From Madurella fahalii (Eukaryota > Ascomycota > Sordariomycetes > Sordariales), in NCBI GenBank assembly GCA_029876055.1, contig CM056874.1, forward strand, positions 2,108,001 to 2,172,000: a stretch of 64,000 nucleotides of DNA. The letters run 5' to 3'. Below are positions 11,663-23,507 of the stretch, in pieces. Each line of letters opens with the position of its first letter. Position 1 is the first letter of the stretch. The notes under the pieces were generated by a model. It searched no databases. It worked only from the letters and a program-made list of their open reading frames with translations, and was not told the DNA's origin. The translations under genes were made by a program, and so were the position numbers.

Positions 11663-14637
11663 TTACCTTCTGCCTTCTTCTCTCGCGACCTCCTCATCCC
11701 CCAACCCTTCATTAACATCTCTTAAGTACTCGTCAAAGCGCCGCTGTACTTTTATCACCCTTTCCAAACACTCCGAATCAAGCCGTGTTTTCTCTGCACG
11801 TGCTAGGGGGCGAGCGACATTGATGGCGTTCCTAATCTCGCGGCCGTTGAGCTCAAATTTGGACAAGACACTGGCGTTTCTGCGGAGGTCGTCTATGTCC
11901 AGCTCGGACGACCCGATGGGATCGTTGTCGAGGCAATCGAAGAAGTTCTGCCACACGAGCCGGCGTGACTTCTGCGACAGTTTCGGGTAGTGTAGGGAGA
12001 GCTGGATGCGGGACTTGAAGCCTTCGTCGAAGGTGCCAACCCGGTTGCTGGTGAGGATCATGATGCCTAAGAGAGGTTGTTAGTGCTTGGATACGAAGGG
12101 GGTATACATAAACGACCTTACCATCATGGTATTCGAGAGTACGAAGGAAGACTGAATTGCTGTGAGTCCCTGAAACTATGCAAAGAAATGAGGTTCGGTA
12201 ATACCTGAAACTAGAGCGTTCCTGTTGAGGTCTGTGAGAGACCTCTCCTGAAGAAACACCTCGGCCTCGTCGAGGAGCACAACTGTAGCCATACCAGAGA
12301 TGCTGTCAGCTAAGTTCAATTTTACATTTAGACTTAGTCCTGCAACACTGTGTGAAGTCTCACCACAATCCCAAGATTTACAGATCGTAAGGACTTTCTT
12401 TAGGTTTGTCTCAACCACTGCTGGTACTGTCCCTATGTCTCCACAGGTTACGCGGTACAGCGGCTTCCTGGCCTCCTCGGCGACGCTATTTTCTGCGAAG
12501 TTAGACCAATTTCAACACTCATCGGTTTTCTAGCTTTCTTTAACATTCCGGTTCAAAAGACACACTCACCTCTCGGCGGTTAATGTCTTGCCTGTCCCGG
12601 GAGGACTGATTGTGCGTAAGTGAAGAGGCCCTTGTAGATTGGCAGATGCGAGAATCATTGAGCTCACCCATGAAACAGAAGAATGAGCCCACTTCCTTTT
12701 CCGCGAATGAGATCAGTTGATACTGTGTTCTTGACTTTGTGAGTGACCAAGGCCTTGATCACATCCTTTGTGTCCTTGTCCAAAACCAGCCTTTCGAATG
12801 CAGTATCGTCCCATTGTATGGGTTTGAGCCTTGCTACAGCTAAGTGGCCTGTTGCCGGGGTCAGTGAGATTCCATAGCAGAATGGCTCAATGTCAGCTAA
12901 TACGGGTGGGTTCACCGACACCAGGCTTTGTCTTGCAGATCGAATGCCATAATGGACGCTGGAAGAAGTAAGAAAAAATCTTTGCTTGGTGGAGCCTCTG
13001 ACGTGAGGTACTCGGGGGTTGTAGTCACGTATCCGGTTGCCTGATCTTGCCGTCTGACTCCTTCTTTGTCCTGGGACTGATTGCTGATTTTTGCGTCCTG
13101 GGTACGTTTTTGTATTTGGAACCAGGCCGAATTATCCACTATGAACCGTGCGGAAGTCTAGATCCAATCCCAGTGTTAGTCGACGACAATGCACGGGTTC
13201 AGCCACGGCACTTACGAAGTACTCACGGCGGGCGAGATCCCAACCGGAGTATTGAACATGACAGATTTCCCGACAAGCCCAATACATCCTACCTCTATCT
13301 TGTAGGATGTTTCTGCGTTCTGGAATAGCTAATGCAAATGGGTAGATAGCGAGTCCGGTGATGGAGGTAATACCATTGTCGTACTGGTCCCAGGGGAACC
13401 TGACAGACTGCATGATGGTTTCCTTCTTAAAGCGGCCATCGAATCCCCAATTGAATAGACTCAGACTTGCACCCCAAGGTTTGTGGCTGATGGAAGTGCC
13501 GTCCTTACCTTGCCCGCCAGGGACATGTTTGGAAGGTCTTGGGTCATAGATGAACTTGGGCCACTCCCTGAGCTTGTAACATCTGTCGAGGGCCTGGTCT
13601 TCCTCATTCGGAAGCATCAGTATATCTCCAGGAATCTACTAGCCTCCTGCTGGTAAGCAATCTGATTGTTCATGTATATTTCTGATGATCCTGGTGCTCA
13701 TAGGAGGGTTTCTGTGGGGCTTCGAGTTCACAGTGGTACTTACGAACAGATATTTGATATGCCTCCGCGTGATTTTTCGCTCCTTGAACATTCGGGAAAC
13801 CTCTCGGTACTCGTCACATTTTGACTGCTGCATGTATGACTGGAAACACGCTAGTACGGGTTGTACTTCATTTGCTTGCGCCTCAAAAAAGGATTTGAGC
13901 GAGTCTTGACGAGAGTATAGCCAGTATTGGAGATTTCGAAGTTCTGTATTCGGTTGGATTTCAGGCCATATACTAAACTCTCCAGGGGGAATGACGTGCT
14001 TCTGGAAGTTGGCGAGTGCGGAACAGAGTGCCTCGGACACGAAGTAGATAGTCTCGTCCTCGACGGCAGGTTGGCTAAGATGGTCGAGACACTTCTCCTG
14101 GTAACAGCATCGATACTCGCGGATAGGCACAAAACAGATGCCCGGTGTCCGGTCCACAAATTTTTCGATATTGGTGATCTCGTTTCGTCCAGCTAGATGT
14201 TGGAAATTGCTGGTATCCTTACTCTCGTACATTGGCTCGTCGGCGTATGTTTTGGTCCCCTGGACAATCCCCCAACAAATCACCCTGTACAATACGGCGA
14301 ATCCTGGCTTTTCAGCTTCGCTTGTCGGCGCAGGTTGAAGTTTGGGTCTGAAAATGCCCGAAAGTCTCCGCAGGGCATCTACCAATACAGCGTCGTCTGT
14401 GTAGTCGGGAAGATGAAGTGCTTCGCGAACTGATTCTCTCCAATCAATCGACCCGTCAGACCAGCGACTACCGGTGCTTGATCTTCGAGACAATGATAGA
14501 ATTTTCCGCTTTCCTGGCCGGTTTTCATCTTCAGAGGCGTCGGGATTATCCTTCGAGTGCGGTCTTTTCAGTTGTCGCGGTTGCAATGGCTCGGAGCTGG
14601 TTGAGTAATCCCCAAGATTTCCGTTGGTTGCATCCAT
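11663..14637 (-). CDS. Fungal AAA+ ATPase (DUF7025-type), multi-exon
   Basis: ATP-driven remodelling factor of a large fungal AAA+ family with a long N-terminal region; the substrate is unknown. Start chosen at ATG 14637 (MDATNGNLGD). Exon 1 14637-13744, exon 2 13635-13216 and exon 3 from 13157 splice cleanly (YLF/IPGDILML; REYF/TSARFIVDN). The AAA core follows: Walker A GPPGTGKTLTAE assembled across the introns at 12667-12606 and 12569 onward, Walker B VVLLDEAEVF (near 12250), sensor/arginine region SNRVGTFDEGFKSRIQL (about 12010-12055) and an AAA lid ending in TAA at 11663. One problem: the junction between ...FDLQDKAW (about 12930) and ARLKPIQWDD (about 12830) has no GT-AG pair I could find that keeps phase, so a frameshift or unusual splice may exist there. 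Confidence 0.8.
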
Positions 14638-15055
14638 GATCTTTGTCGGGAGGACCGATTTTGCCCCGATGCTCCGGAAGGGTTGCGCTCTTAACACTTC
14701 AGTGTTCGCCGTATTAGCTTACCGCACCCACAACGGTGAAATCGCTAAGGGTTTAAGGGGATGTTGAAAATGCTCAGAGGAATGAAAGTAGGAGCTAAAT
14801 TCCTTCGTGGTAATCCCCCTCAACCCACTCCTCATCCATTCGTGTGGCGGAGCCGTTGCCGTGCATGAGATGCGCAAAAAGAAATGAGGCGAACACCGAG
14901 GAGCAATCGCACCCAATCATTCTGCAGTAGCGTGCAGGCACAGCCACACCTCCCCTCATGGAGATTGCAGAGATCGGTTATCAGGGCTGGAATCTTAACA
15001 CTCAAGGGACCCCCATGAGAAATTTACTTTACCCAATCCCAACTAGACGTTCACC
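14638..15055. promoter_or_regulatory. Shared intergenic region between two divergent genes
   Basis: About 420 bp between the AAA+ ATG (14637, minus) and the DUF7708 protein ATG (15056, plus). Both promoters should lie here. No specific element was identified. Confidence 0.5.
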
Positions 15056-16963
15056 ATGGCGGGATTGCCTGTTGATGGTAGACCCCTTGTGCTCGACAAG
15101 TTAAGAGAAACTGGTTGGCTTATTGAAGAACCAAGGAGAGTGTCAGTGCCGCATATTTGCTTCTTAGGTCTCACCGAACTGTCAAATGACGACAGCACCT
15201 GGATTTACTGACACGTACCAAGGTCTCACCCAGCAAGTGAAGCATTCCGCGCGGCTCTAGCCATCGAGGGTGGGAACCCGTCAACCATAGAGCAGTTGCT
15301 TTCGACAATCCAGTCTGCTCAGACAGAGTACCTTTCCAGGAGAAACGGAAAAGCTTGGAAATGGATTACCAGGCTGAGTTCGAGAGTCATCTTCTATGCC
15401 CAAGTCATGGATGTGATGTCTCAGCATCACCCGGAATACGTGGCTCTTGCCTGGGGTCTTCTCAAATTCGCCTTTATTGTGAGTTTCTTGAGTGGAAAAG
15501 TCTAAGTCATCTGGATCACCAGCAGACTAATAGCTGTGTTGAAAAGGGGGTCACAAACCACGAGACCCTGATTAAAGAGGTCTCAAAGGCCCTGTGCCGA
15601 ATCTGCGAAGCAGTGAAACACGTTCAACTGAAGTTGCTTCTTTACCCCACCAAAGAGATGCAGGAGCAGGTGGGCAGCCTTTACGCACATCTGGTTAAGT
15701 TCGCAGTCCGCACCGTCAAATGGTATCAAGAGCCAAGACTATTGCATGCCATAACATCAATTACGAGGCCATATTCCCTCCGTTTTAAGGACATAGTGGA
15801 GGATATTCAAGACACGATCCGGCAAATCGACAGGCTTGCGCTGAGCATGAGTCAAGCGGAACAACGCCAAATTCTACTGAAGCTCGATAAAAGCCAGAGG
15901 GCTAGTGAAGTAGAGCAGCGCCAAATTCGTCTTGAGCTCGAGGCGACTCGAAAGGAGTTAGAAGCAGCGCGTGCAGCCAACACCGAAACGAGCTGTCTGA
16001 TGCTGGCGGAGCTCAAAATGGCTATCGATGGTGAGTCCTTAAGCCGCCAAGAACGTGGGTCCTTCGACTAACCCCGACCCACTAACACCATTTGCAGGAG
16101 CAACACAACTCCAATTCAGCGGCATTATCAATACAAATCGCCAATTATCCGAGATCCAGCTCTCCCAAGTCATGACATTTCTCTCCACATCCACCCTTCC
16201 CTCCCCAGACGCAGTTCACAGCAGCCTCTCAGCAAAGCGAAAACTCCGACTCCGCCGAAATCCCAACCTCCTTTCCCTCTACCACTCCCCATTACTCCAA
16301 AAATGGGGCGCTTGCCCCACATCCTCTCAGATTTTGATTGACGGGTGCTTCGCAAAGCGCTACGCTGTACGGGATTTCGTCATCGACGTTATCGACCTCG
16401 TCTCGTCCGCCAATATCCCTGCGGTCTGGGCTCTAGACAGCAATACGTGCTCCCCGGATGAATATGTGCCGAACGATGTGTTAAAATGCCTAGCCTCGCA
16501 GATTTTGAAAACGAACCAGGCACTGCTGGATGAGCGTTCGGCCTCCCTTAGTGCGAGGAGGTTCCAGAGCGCTCGGACAGAGAAGGAGTGGTTTGCCTTG
16601 CTCGGCGCGGTCATGGAAGGGCTGCAACAGGTGTATCTGATCATCGACCTGGATCTGGTGGACCGGCTGGGAGAAGGTCAGTCAATGTGGTTGAGTGAAT
16701 TTCCAAGTTTTTTTGAAAGATTGAGGGAGAGAAACATGAAGACGGTGGTGAAGGTGGCGTTTGTAAGGGCGACAAGTGGTGAAGAAGAAGAGAGGGAGTT
16801 CCTTGATAAGACAATGCACATCCGAATCCCGAGAAAGGAATCAGGTAGGGTGAGAAAGCTGGGTAGTAAGCAGGGGAAGAGAAGGAAGAGGGTGTTGGCT
16901 GAGGCGTTACAGCCGATTTTGGGGGCACGTTTGCCCACAGCTTCACAAGTCGCAGAGACGTGA
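15056..16963 (+). CDS. DUF7708 domain protein with P-loop-less STAND-like region
   Basis: Tentative model: exons 15056-15077, 15234-15478, 15526-16030, 16098-16963 (545 aa; all phases agree). The N-terminal part matches DUF7708, found at the front of many fungal NLR-like proteins (QHHPEYVALAWGLLKFAFI at 15420-15478; LYAHLVKFAVRTVKWYQE at 15680-15735). A coiled-coil-like segment (SQAEQRQILLKLDKSQRAS) follows at about 15850-15905. The C-terminal region (SQILIDGCFAKRYAVRDF then LKCLASQILKTNQALL) sits where an NTPase would be but has no GxxGxGK(S/T). The first intron is inferred: read straight through, there is an in-frame TGA at about 15209-15211, which lies in a good branch-site context (TACTGACAC). 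Probably a cytosolic regulator related to non-self recognition proteins; role inferred. Confidence 0.75.
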
Positions 16964-17262
16964 GCGTTTTGGGGCGAAAGGGGTAACACTTCTACTCTAT
17001 ATGTAGATGTTGAGCCTAGGAATGAGATCTTTCATCCAAAGATCAAGTAGTCACATAAAATTACCCCTTTATTTTGTTTTATTCCGAAAGCTTAACAAGC
17101 TTCAAAAAATGATATTAGATATAACATAGCTTTACATAGTGCTTTGCACTACTGTATAGCATCTTACACAACTACATAGCACCTTGTAATACGGTATAAC
17201 GTGAATCATAAGCAAGCACGCACTTTCTCCACTATAATTGAACTATCGTACGAAATACTAAC
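16964..17262. other. Transition from gene island to RIP block
   Basis: AT content rises sharply after about 16980. No gene seen. Confidence 0.6.
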
Positions 17263-19470
17263 ACTAACGTGCGTGATAAGCGAGATGAATAAATAAGCGA
17301 GTTGAACACTTTTGACAACAACATGCCTCTTTGCACAAAACATCAAGTTTCTCAACAACCCATCATATCTATTCCTTCGTACGAAGCTAGGATAAACTTA
17401 GCACTCGAAGCTATTCAAAATAATCCAAAACTTAGTATTCGAGCTATAGCAAAAACCTACAGCGTTACAATAAATACTCTCTACAACTGACGCGATAGCA
17501 AACCTGCACAACAAGATACTCCAGCTAACTCACACAAACTTACAGATTTGGAGGAGTATACAATTGTTCAGTATATAACTGAGCTATATACATACGCATT
17601 TTATCCTAGGTTGCAGTACGTGGAAGGTATAGCCAATCGACTGCTACGCAAACACAACATGCCCTCTATCAGCATACACTAGGCTCACAACTTCGTCAAA
17701 CGCTAACCAGAACTTCGTACGCGTTTTATACGTAAATACGACTACTAAAGGGCTAAATACGAAGATGTGAAGGTTATTCGTAAGTAGTTTACACTTGTAT
17801 ACAATATCAAGGCCAAATATGGTATTTTCAACGAAGATTCGTATAATTTCAACGAAACGGGATTCATAATAGGCATTATTACCACCAGCATAGTAGTTAC
17901 TACTTCTAATGGCCGTAGTAGAGTTAAACAGGTCTAGCCTAGTAATCGTGAGTAGACTATAGTTATCCAAAGGGTAAACGCTCTCAGTTGGGCTATCTGT
18001 TAATTAGGTAAGGCACACAATGGATGATAGAAAAGAAGGAAGGTGAAGAGAAGACTTCAAAGTACTTAATTTTTGATTCTATCTAAGTGAGAAAAAGCTG
18101 TAATTATTATAGATTTGATCTTGTCGGCCATTTCAGCTTTCAGGATAATTGGAAAGGAGGTTTATTATGGATCACCTGCTTACTGTGGGGCTAATTTTGA
18201 AGATCTCTTTGAATACGAGATTCCTTCGCTCCACAGGTGAGATTATAGTACATTTGGAGATGTCGGACCCTGTTCTGGGTGCCAGCACCCTGTCCCGGGT
18301 GCCAGAGCCCTGTTCTGGGTGTTGTGGCCTTATTCCAGACGTTGTAGCCTTATTCTGGGTACTATAGCCCTGTCCCAGGTGCCAGAGTTCTGTTCCAGAT
18401 GCCGGAGCTCTGTTCCAGACATTGCGGCCTTGTTCCGGGTACCGTACCCTTGACCTAGGTGCTGTATTATTCCCAATAGATTTCTATACAGCATCTCGTA
18501 CAAAGGGCAAATACTAGCTGCTAATTCTTGACGGCTATGATAGCCACCACTCCGAAGAATTTAAGATCTACTACCAAGAGCATAACATTATTACACTCTA
18601 TATACTTCTTCACTCCTCCTACTTACTTCAGCTATTAGATATTAGTTGTTTTTCGCCGTTAAAGAAGGTATATAGCTACCAAATTAAGCAGTTAATACGG
18701 ATGAACATTACACATATTAGTAAGTTAGAATTTCTCTGTATGTTCAGAAAGGTATTTTTTGCTTTAATCATAGACAAGAATATCCAAGGGAGGTTTGCCG
18801 GAGCTGGCCTTGTGTCGTACGACCTAGAGAGGGTAATATCTAAGCTAGATGTATGCATTCGGACTCCAATATCCCCAATCTCAAGCCCAACCACAACACT
18901 ATCTTAGATCTCCCAAACGTCACACAACTCTCGAGAAGCTACCTCATAGTCAACGTTTATCAAAACTCGAATTTCTAACCATTAGAGCAGTTCTCCAACA
19001 TCTATATTAACTGCTGTAGACCGATTATCTAAAGGTACGATAGTTGTAATGTACGAGGTAGCTCTTCTCCGTATAGAGGTCTCAATACTACGTAAGGCCA
19101 ATAAACGTCTCAGCAAGCAACGGAGAGCCAAAAAAACACGTGTACAGCTTGGAGGATCACTTACTGTACAAGAGGTATAGGATCTATTGGATTAGAAAGC
19201 CGTGGGTGAATAGTTAGTCCAGGAAATACAATAAAATGGTAGTAGTATAGGAGGGTCTCATACGAAGATTTGGTGCTATGGCATATACAACAAGTCTAAT
19301 TATAATGTACATATGTGTAAGGAGTCTATAGAATCATCTGATTCATCTGTTTCCAATTCAGTCATTGTTATTTCCTAGTATTGTGGTTGTGTAATTGAGG
19401 ATAGTTGTGGTAGGGTAGTGAAAAGTACAACACTTACTTGTCTACGACACTCGCTTATTATGTACGTTAT
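17263..19470 (+). mobile_element. Fot/pogo-type DNA transposon copy 1, RIP-degraded, with LTR A insertion
   Basis: Transposase reading starts near 17302-17323 (MPLCTKHQVSQ) with a CENP-B-like helix-turn-helix, then reads as the DDE_1 type also seen in copy 2. Short inverted ends (ACGTGCGTGATAAGCGAG at about 17268; CTCGCTTATTATGTACGT at about 19450) mark the element. The frame contains many stops. LTR A (17998-18478) replaces the middle: compared with copy 2, about 141 bp matching roughly 20528-20668 are missing at the insertion point. The residues after the LTR continue as in copy 2 (SPLKKVYSYQIKQLIR, then FAGAGLVSYDLERV). Confidence 0.75.
17998..18478 (+). repeat. LTR family A, 481-bp variant
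   Basis: TGTTAATTAGGTAAGGCACAC...ATTCCCAATA. It is 40 bp longer than the two 441-bp copies because its internal 20-bp tandem array has two more units. Flanks CTATC and GATTT are not duplicated, consistent with deletion of target DNA on one side. Confidence 0.85.
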
Positions 19471-19800
19471 CGATAGTTCTGTTGATAATAATAATTTAAT
19501 ATCTATTATTAGATAGTTTCTAACTTTCTTAGTAATCTAAATATATTCTTACATTTTATTTTCCTCTAATTAAAAGGAAGATAATTCTATAAAAGTAACT
19601 TTATCCTTTCTTAATATACAATTCGTACCTAGACCGAGAGCACTTACTATACCTAACTATAAAATCATTCGAGTCTTCAACCTATTAACATTCTATACCC
19701 TAATTCTATACCTAAGATAACTAATAGGATCTTTATTAGGATCTTAACTATAATATTAATAGTTTTCTAACTAATTATGATCTAATTTATTAGTAACGTA

Positions 19801-22016
19801 CATTATAAGCGGCCCGTGGGTATAAGTGGGGCGTAGGCTTTCCACTACGACGCGTCGTCTTTCCACTCAACATCAATTTCCTCTACAATTCAATATGCCT
19901 TCTCCTTCAAAAGAAGCCAGGGTAATCTTGGCCCTTGAAGCTCTTTAAAAAAACAAGAAACTAAGGCTTGAGGCCGTAGCCAGGCTCTATAACATTATAC
20001 CTTTAACTCTCTGTAACCGACGCGCCGGCCATCCTTTACAACGCGATACCATACCCAAGTCACGGCGGCTAACAAATTCCAAAGAGGAGGCTATTGTTCA
20101 ATATATTATTGAGCTATGTACGCGAGCTTTCCTCCTAAGACTACGTGGTGTGGAAGATATGGCCAACCAACTACTACGCGTACGCGACGCGTCCTCTGTC
20201 GGTAAGCTCTGGGCTCACAACTTTGTTAAATGCCAGCCAGAGCTCCGGATACGATAGACACGTCGGTACGATTACCAGAGGGCCAAGTACGAGGATCCAA
20301 AGGTTATTAGCGCGTGGTTTGCACTTATATGGAATACCAAGGCCAAGTATGGTATTCTAGACGACGATATCTATAACGTCGACGAGGTTGGGTTTATGAT
20401 GGGTATCATCTTCGCAGGCATAGTTGTTACGACCTTTGATAGCCGTGGTAAGGTAAAGCTAGCCTAGTCTGGCAACCGCGAGTAGGTAACGGTAATCCAG
20501 GGCATTAATGCCTTTGGCTGGGCGATCCTGCCATTTATTATCTTGGATACGCAATACCACCTTGGCAACTAGTACCGGTAGTGTAACCTTCCACTTACCT
20601 GGTATATTATAACTACCGATAATGGCTGGACTACCAATGCCATAGGCCTAGATTGGATCAAGCACTTCGACTACTATACAAAATCCCGTATAAAGGGTAT
20701 ATACCAGCTATTGATCCTCGATAGCTACGAAAGCTACTACTCGACCGAGTTCGAACTCTACTGTAAGCAGAACAACATCATCACACTCTGCATGCCTCTG
20801 TACTCTTCTGTGAGGACCGGCTGAGCGGGGCCAGCGTGAGGCGCGGTCCGGAAGCCTCGGAGCCGCAGCGTAAGCGAGCCTCAGAAGCAACAACGGCACT
20901 AAGCTGGAATGGCATAAATAGCGCGTCAGATGAGCGTCGAAGGAGCGCACCAGCAAGGAGGACGACAAAGCAGCAGAGCGGGGAAGTAAGCCCTAGCGAT
21001 ACGGTCACGGGCATAAGAAGGAGGGCGGGAGACAGAGCTTAGGGGAGAGGCAGAGTTCAATGAGACCACCACTCAACCCCTAACGAGCACTCTGCTCCTA
21101 CGTTGCGCGTGCACTGCTTGTACCCAGACACTCTGGTCTTACTACCCTTGGATCCTTGATCCTCACATCTTCCTACAAGTGCTAGCCACTCGATATTGGC
21201 TGCTTTGGGCTATTAAAGAAGGTATACGGTTACGAAATCGAGAACTTAATACGTATACATATCAACTACGTCAGCAAGCTCGAGTTCTTCTATGCCTTCC
21301 ACAAGGCCTTCTTTGCTTCTATAACAGAGAGCAATATATAGAGTAGCTTTGCAGGGGCTGGCCTTATACCGTACAATCCAGAGAAGGTACTTTCTATACT
21401 AGATATACAGCTTCGTACGCTAATACCCCCAGCCTTACGGCCTAGTACAGCACAACCTTGGGTCTTCCAGACACCATATAACCTCCGAGAAGCCGAATCG
21501 CAGTCAATGCTCATTAAGACTCGCATTTCTAGCTATCAAAACAGCTCTCCAACTTCAATATTGAGTGCTATAGATCAACTTACTAAGGGTACAACGGCTA
21601 TGATACACTAGGTAGCTCTTCTTCGGTTAGAGGTCTCTTTGCTCCATAAGGCCAACGAGGTACTAAGCAAGTGCCAGAGAGCTAAAAGAACATGTGTGCA
21701 GCTTGGAGAATCACTTACTATACAAGATATACAGGATCTACTGGCCCAGAAGGCTATAGGTAGGGAGGTAGTAGAAGAAACGTAGCTAGGAGGTAGTAGT
21801 ACAGAGGCGGGTCGTACGAAGGTTCGGTGCTGTGATATGTGTAGCAAGCCTGGTTATAATGCTTGTACTTACTAGGAGGCTATAGAATCCTCGGATTCAG
21901 CTGTTTCTGATGTAATTATAGTTAGCTCCTAGTGTTCTTGTGTTGTAATTGAGGATAGTATTTGTAGGGTAGTGGAAAGCCCACATCCCACTTATATCTA
22001 TGGGCCGCTTATAATG
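19801..22016 (+). mobile_element. Fot/pogo-type DNA transposon copy 2 with precise ends, TA target
   Basis: Terminal inverted repeats of 30 bp at 19801-19830 (CATTATAAGCGGCCC...) and 21987-22016 differ at three transitions and are flanked by TA (19799-19800, 22017-22018), the target of pogo/Tc1 elements. The transposase reads from ATG 19894 (MPSPSKEARVILALEAL) through a CENP-B-type DNA-binding part and the DDE catalytic core (YNVDEVGFMMGI; TTDNGWTTNAIGLDWIKHF; LLILDSYESYYS), then FAGAGLIPYNPEKVLSIL. Stops at former W/Q codons show RIP. It is interrupted by solo LTR C at 20809-21167, after which the frame resumes. Inactive. Confidence 0.85.
20809..21167 (+). repeat. Solo LTR family C, 359 bp, TSD TCTTC
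   Basis: TGTGAGGACCGG...GATCCTCACA, inserted in the transposase of pogo copy 2, with TCTTC at 20804-20808 and 21168-21172. GC-rich and free of RIP while its host is riddled with stops, so it is younger than the RIP episode. Almost identical to 25669-26027 in inverse orientation. ORFs of 68-86 codons inside are incidental. Confidence 0.95.
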
Positions 22017-22199
22017 TATGTTATCGTAACTAGTATTATAATTTCTAAATTAAAGTTACCGCCCTCTATAGAATCTAACTAGCAATCTACTCTAATCTCA
22101 ATGTCTCTTCTAATCTTTAATAATAGCTGGGAAATAATATTCGTCTAGTTAAAGAGAGATAAAACTTTTTAGTACAAGATGCCACTCCTAACCAGAGAA

Positions 22200-22760
22200 A
22201 TTCTTACTAGAGAGGTATATTGTCGAGACTAGTTCTGACGAACTATTTTAAATAGTGTCAATAGTATTTGACGTAAGATAACAAGCCCGGTAGTTTGATT
22301 TAGACCTAGAGCTTTACTTCTCCCTGACAAAATCCCTATTTGAAATGGTATAGAAATATATATCTACACTTATATACTCACTAAAACAAGGGAAAGGGTA
22401 AAGATGGTCAAATGCTAGATAGATAAGATAGACAAGACAAGCTAGGCGATACTACTATAAATCAGACCCTAGCAGCCTAAATACGGTCAAAACAACATAT
22501 GTAGATAGAGCTGCTTCTAGTCATAGAGAGATTGCACGCAAAGAAAGCCCGTCAATTGAGGTTGCAACAAATGTGAAGAGAGTGCTGAATTGATTCCTCT
22601 ATCTAAGGAGCAATGGCCAAGACAGCCCTACTTATAGTGCGAAAGAAAAAAATGGGCCTACGGCAAGTTCCAGCCTCAGGGGCATCATTCTAGCCACTGT
22701 GTCCCTCTAATCAGAGAGATCCTACCCTTTAGGGACTATTTTCGCTAACTCAATAACTAG
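22200..22760 (+). repeat. Repeat family B, RIP-mutated copy
   Basis: From about 22335 (TGAAATGG) to about 22755 it aligns with 49868-50670 and, reversed, with 32690-32905. Weaker similarity continues to the left, so the true boundary is not fixed. It gives the uninterrupted version of the site where LTR F2 inserted in the other copy (GGCAAGTTCCAGCC near 22660). Confidence 0.7.
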
Positions 22761-23507
22761 TAGATATGTTAGTAGATTTCTACGTCACTACCTCTAAATC
22801 TTCTATGTGATTCAATTATAGGGTTATATTTAACATTGCTGGTAAGATATATACGAGGTAAGTACTGAGGTGGTTCGTTAACGTTACTTTGTATATTCGA
22901 TGCCCGATTATACTTCGAACCTCGCGATAACATCGCTGTAAAGCGTATAATACGACGAAGAAACTAATGTTATAGGTAAGTAGCTCGTTGGGTAATACCA
23001 GGAAGCTTCAATATCGACTTAGGAGCAGTGAGGTCAGCTATTAACTTGTAGTATATCTAGATAGCGTACAAATGATGCGCAGACACGTGAGAGGATAAGT
23101 AAAAGCTCTAGATGCTCTAGAATCACTTCAATCTGACGAAACCCTCACAAAATACGCTTTTAAACAGTTTTGCTCAGTATCTATAGATTCAACTATCCTA
23201 CTAGACTAGCAGTCTAGCTTGGCAAAAGAGGAGGAGAGAGCCCAAAAAAGTTAGGCTGTCTTGGTGCTTGCAATGCATAGCGGAGGTGAGTAGTTATACA
23301 GGGAGCTGTAGGTACTGCTAGTCGATGTGTGGGCTGGAACCCGGTTAGTGGGCTAGGGTATAGTTTAGTGCAGAAGGCTGCACACTGCTAGAAGTTTGAT
23401 ATCGACCACATCAAGCTCTTTCCTGAATACAGCCCTCGCTAACAATCTCATCATCCTATTCTATCCCTATTTATCTGCTATAGCTCTGCTCTACAGCGAC
23501 CTCAACG
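22761..23507. other. RIP-mutated unassigned sequence
   Basis: No protein family readable. Composition improves toward 23270, just upstream of the APH-like pseudogene. Confidence 0.5.

Noticed and set aside
13132..14196. Plus-strand ORFs across the AAA+ gene
   Set aside because: Antisense shadows of well-supported minus-strand exons.
20836..21042. 68-86-codon ORFs in the 359-bp LTR C copies
   Set aside because: Present only because the LTR is GC-rich and unmutated. The same ORFs appear reversed in the other copy, and they span several frames at once.
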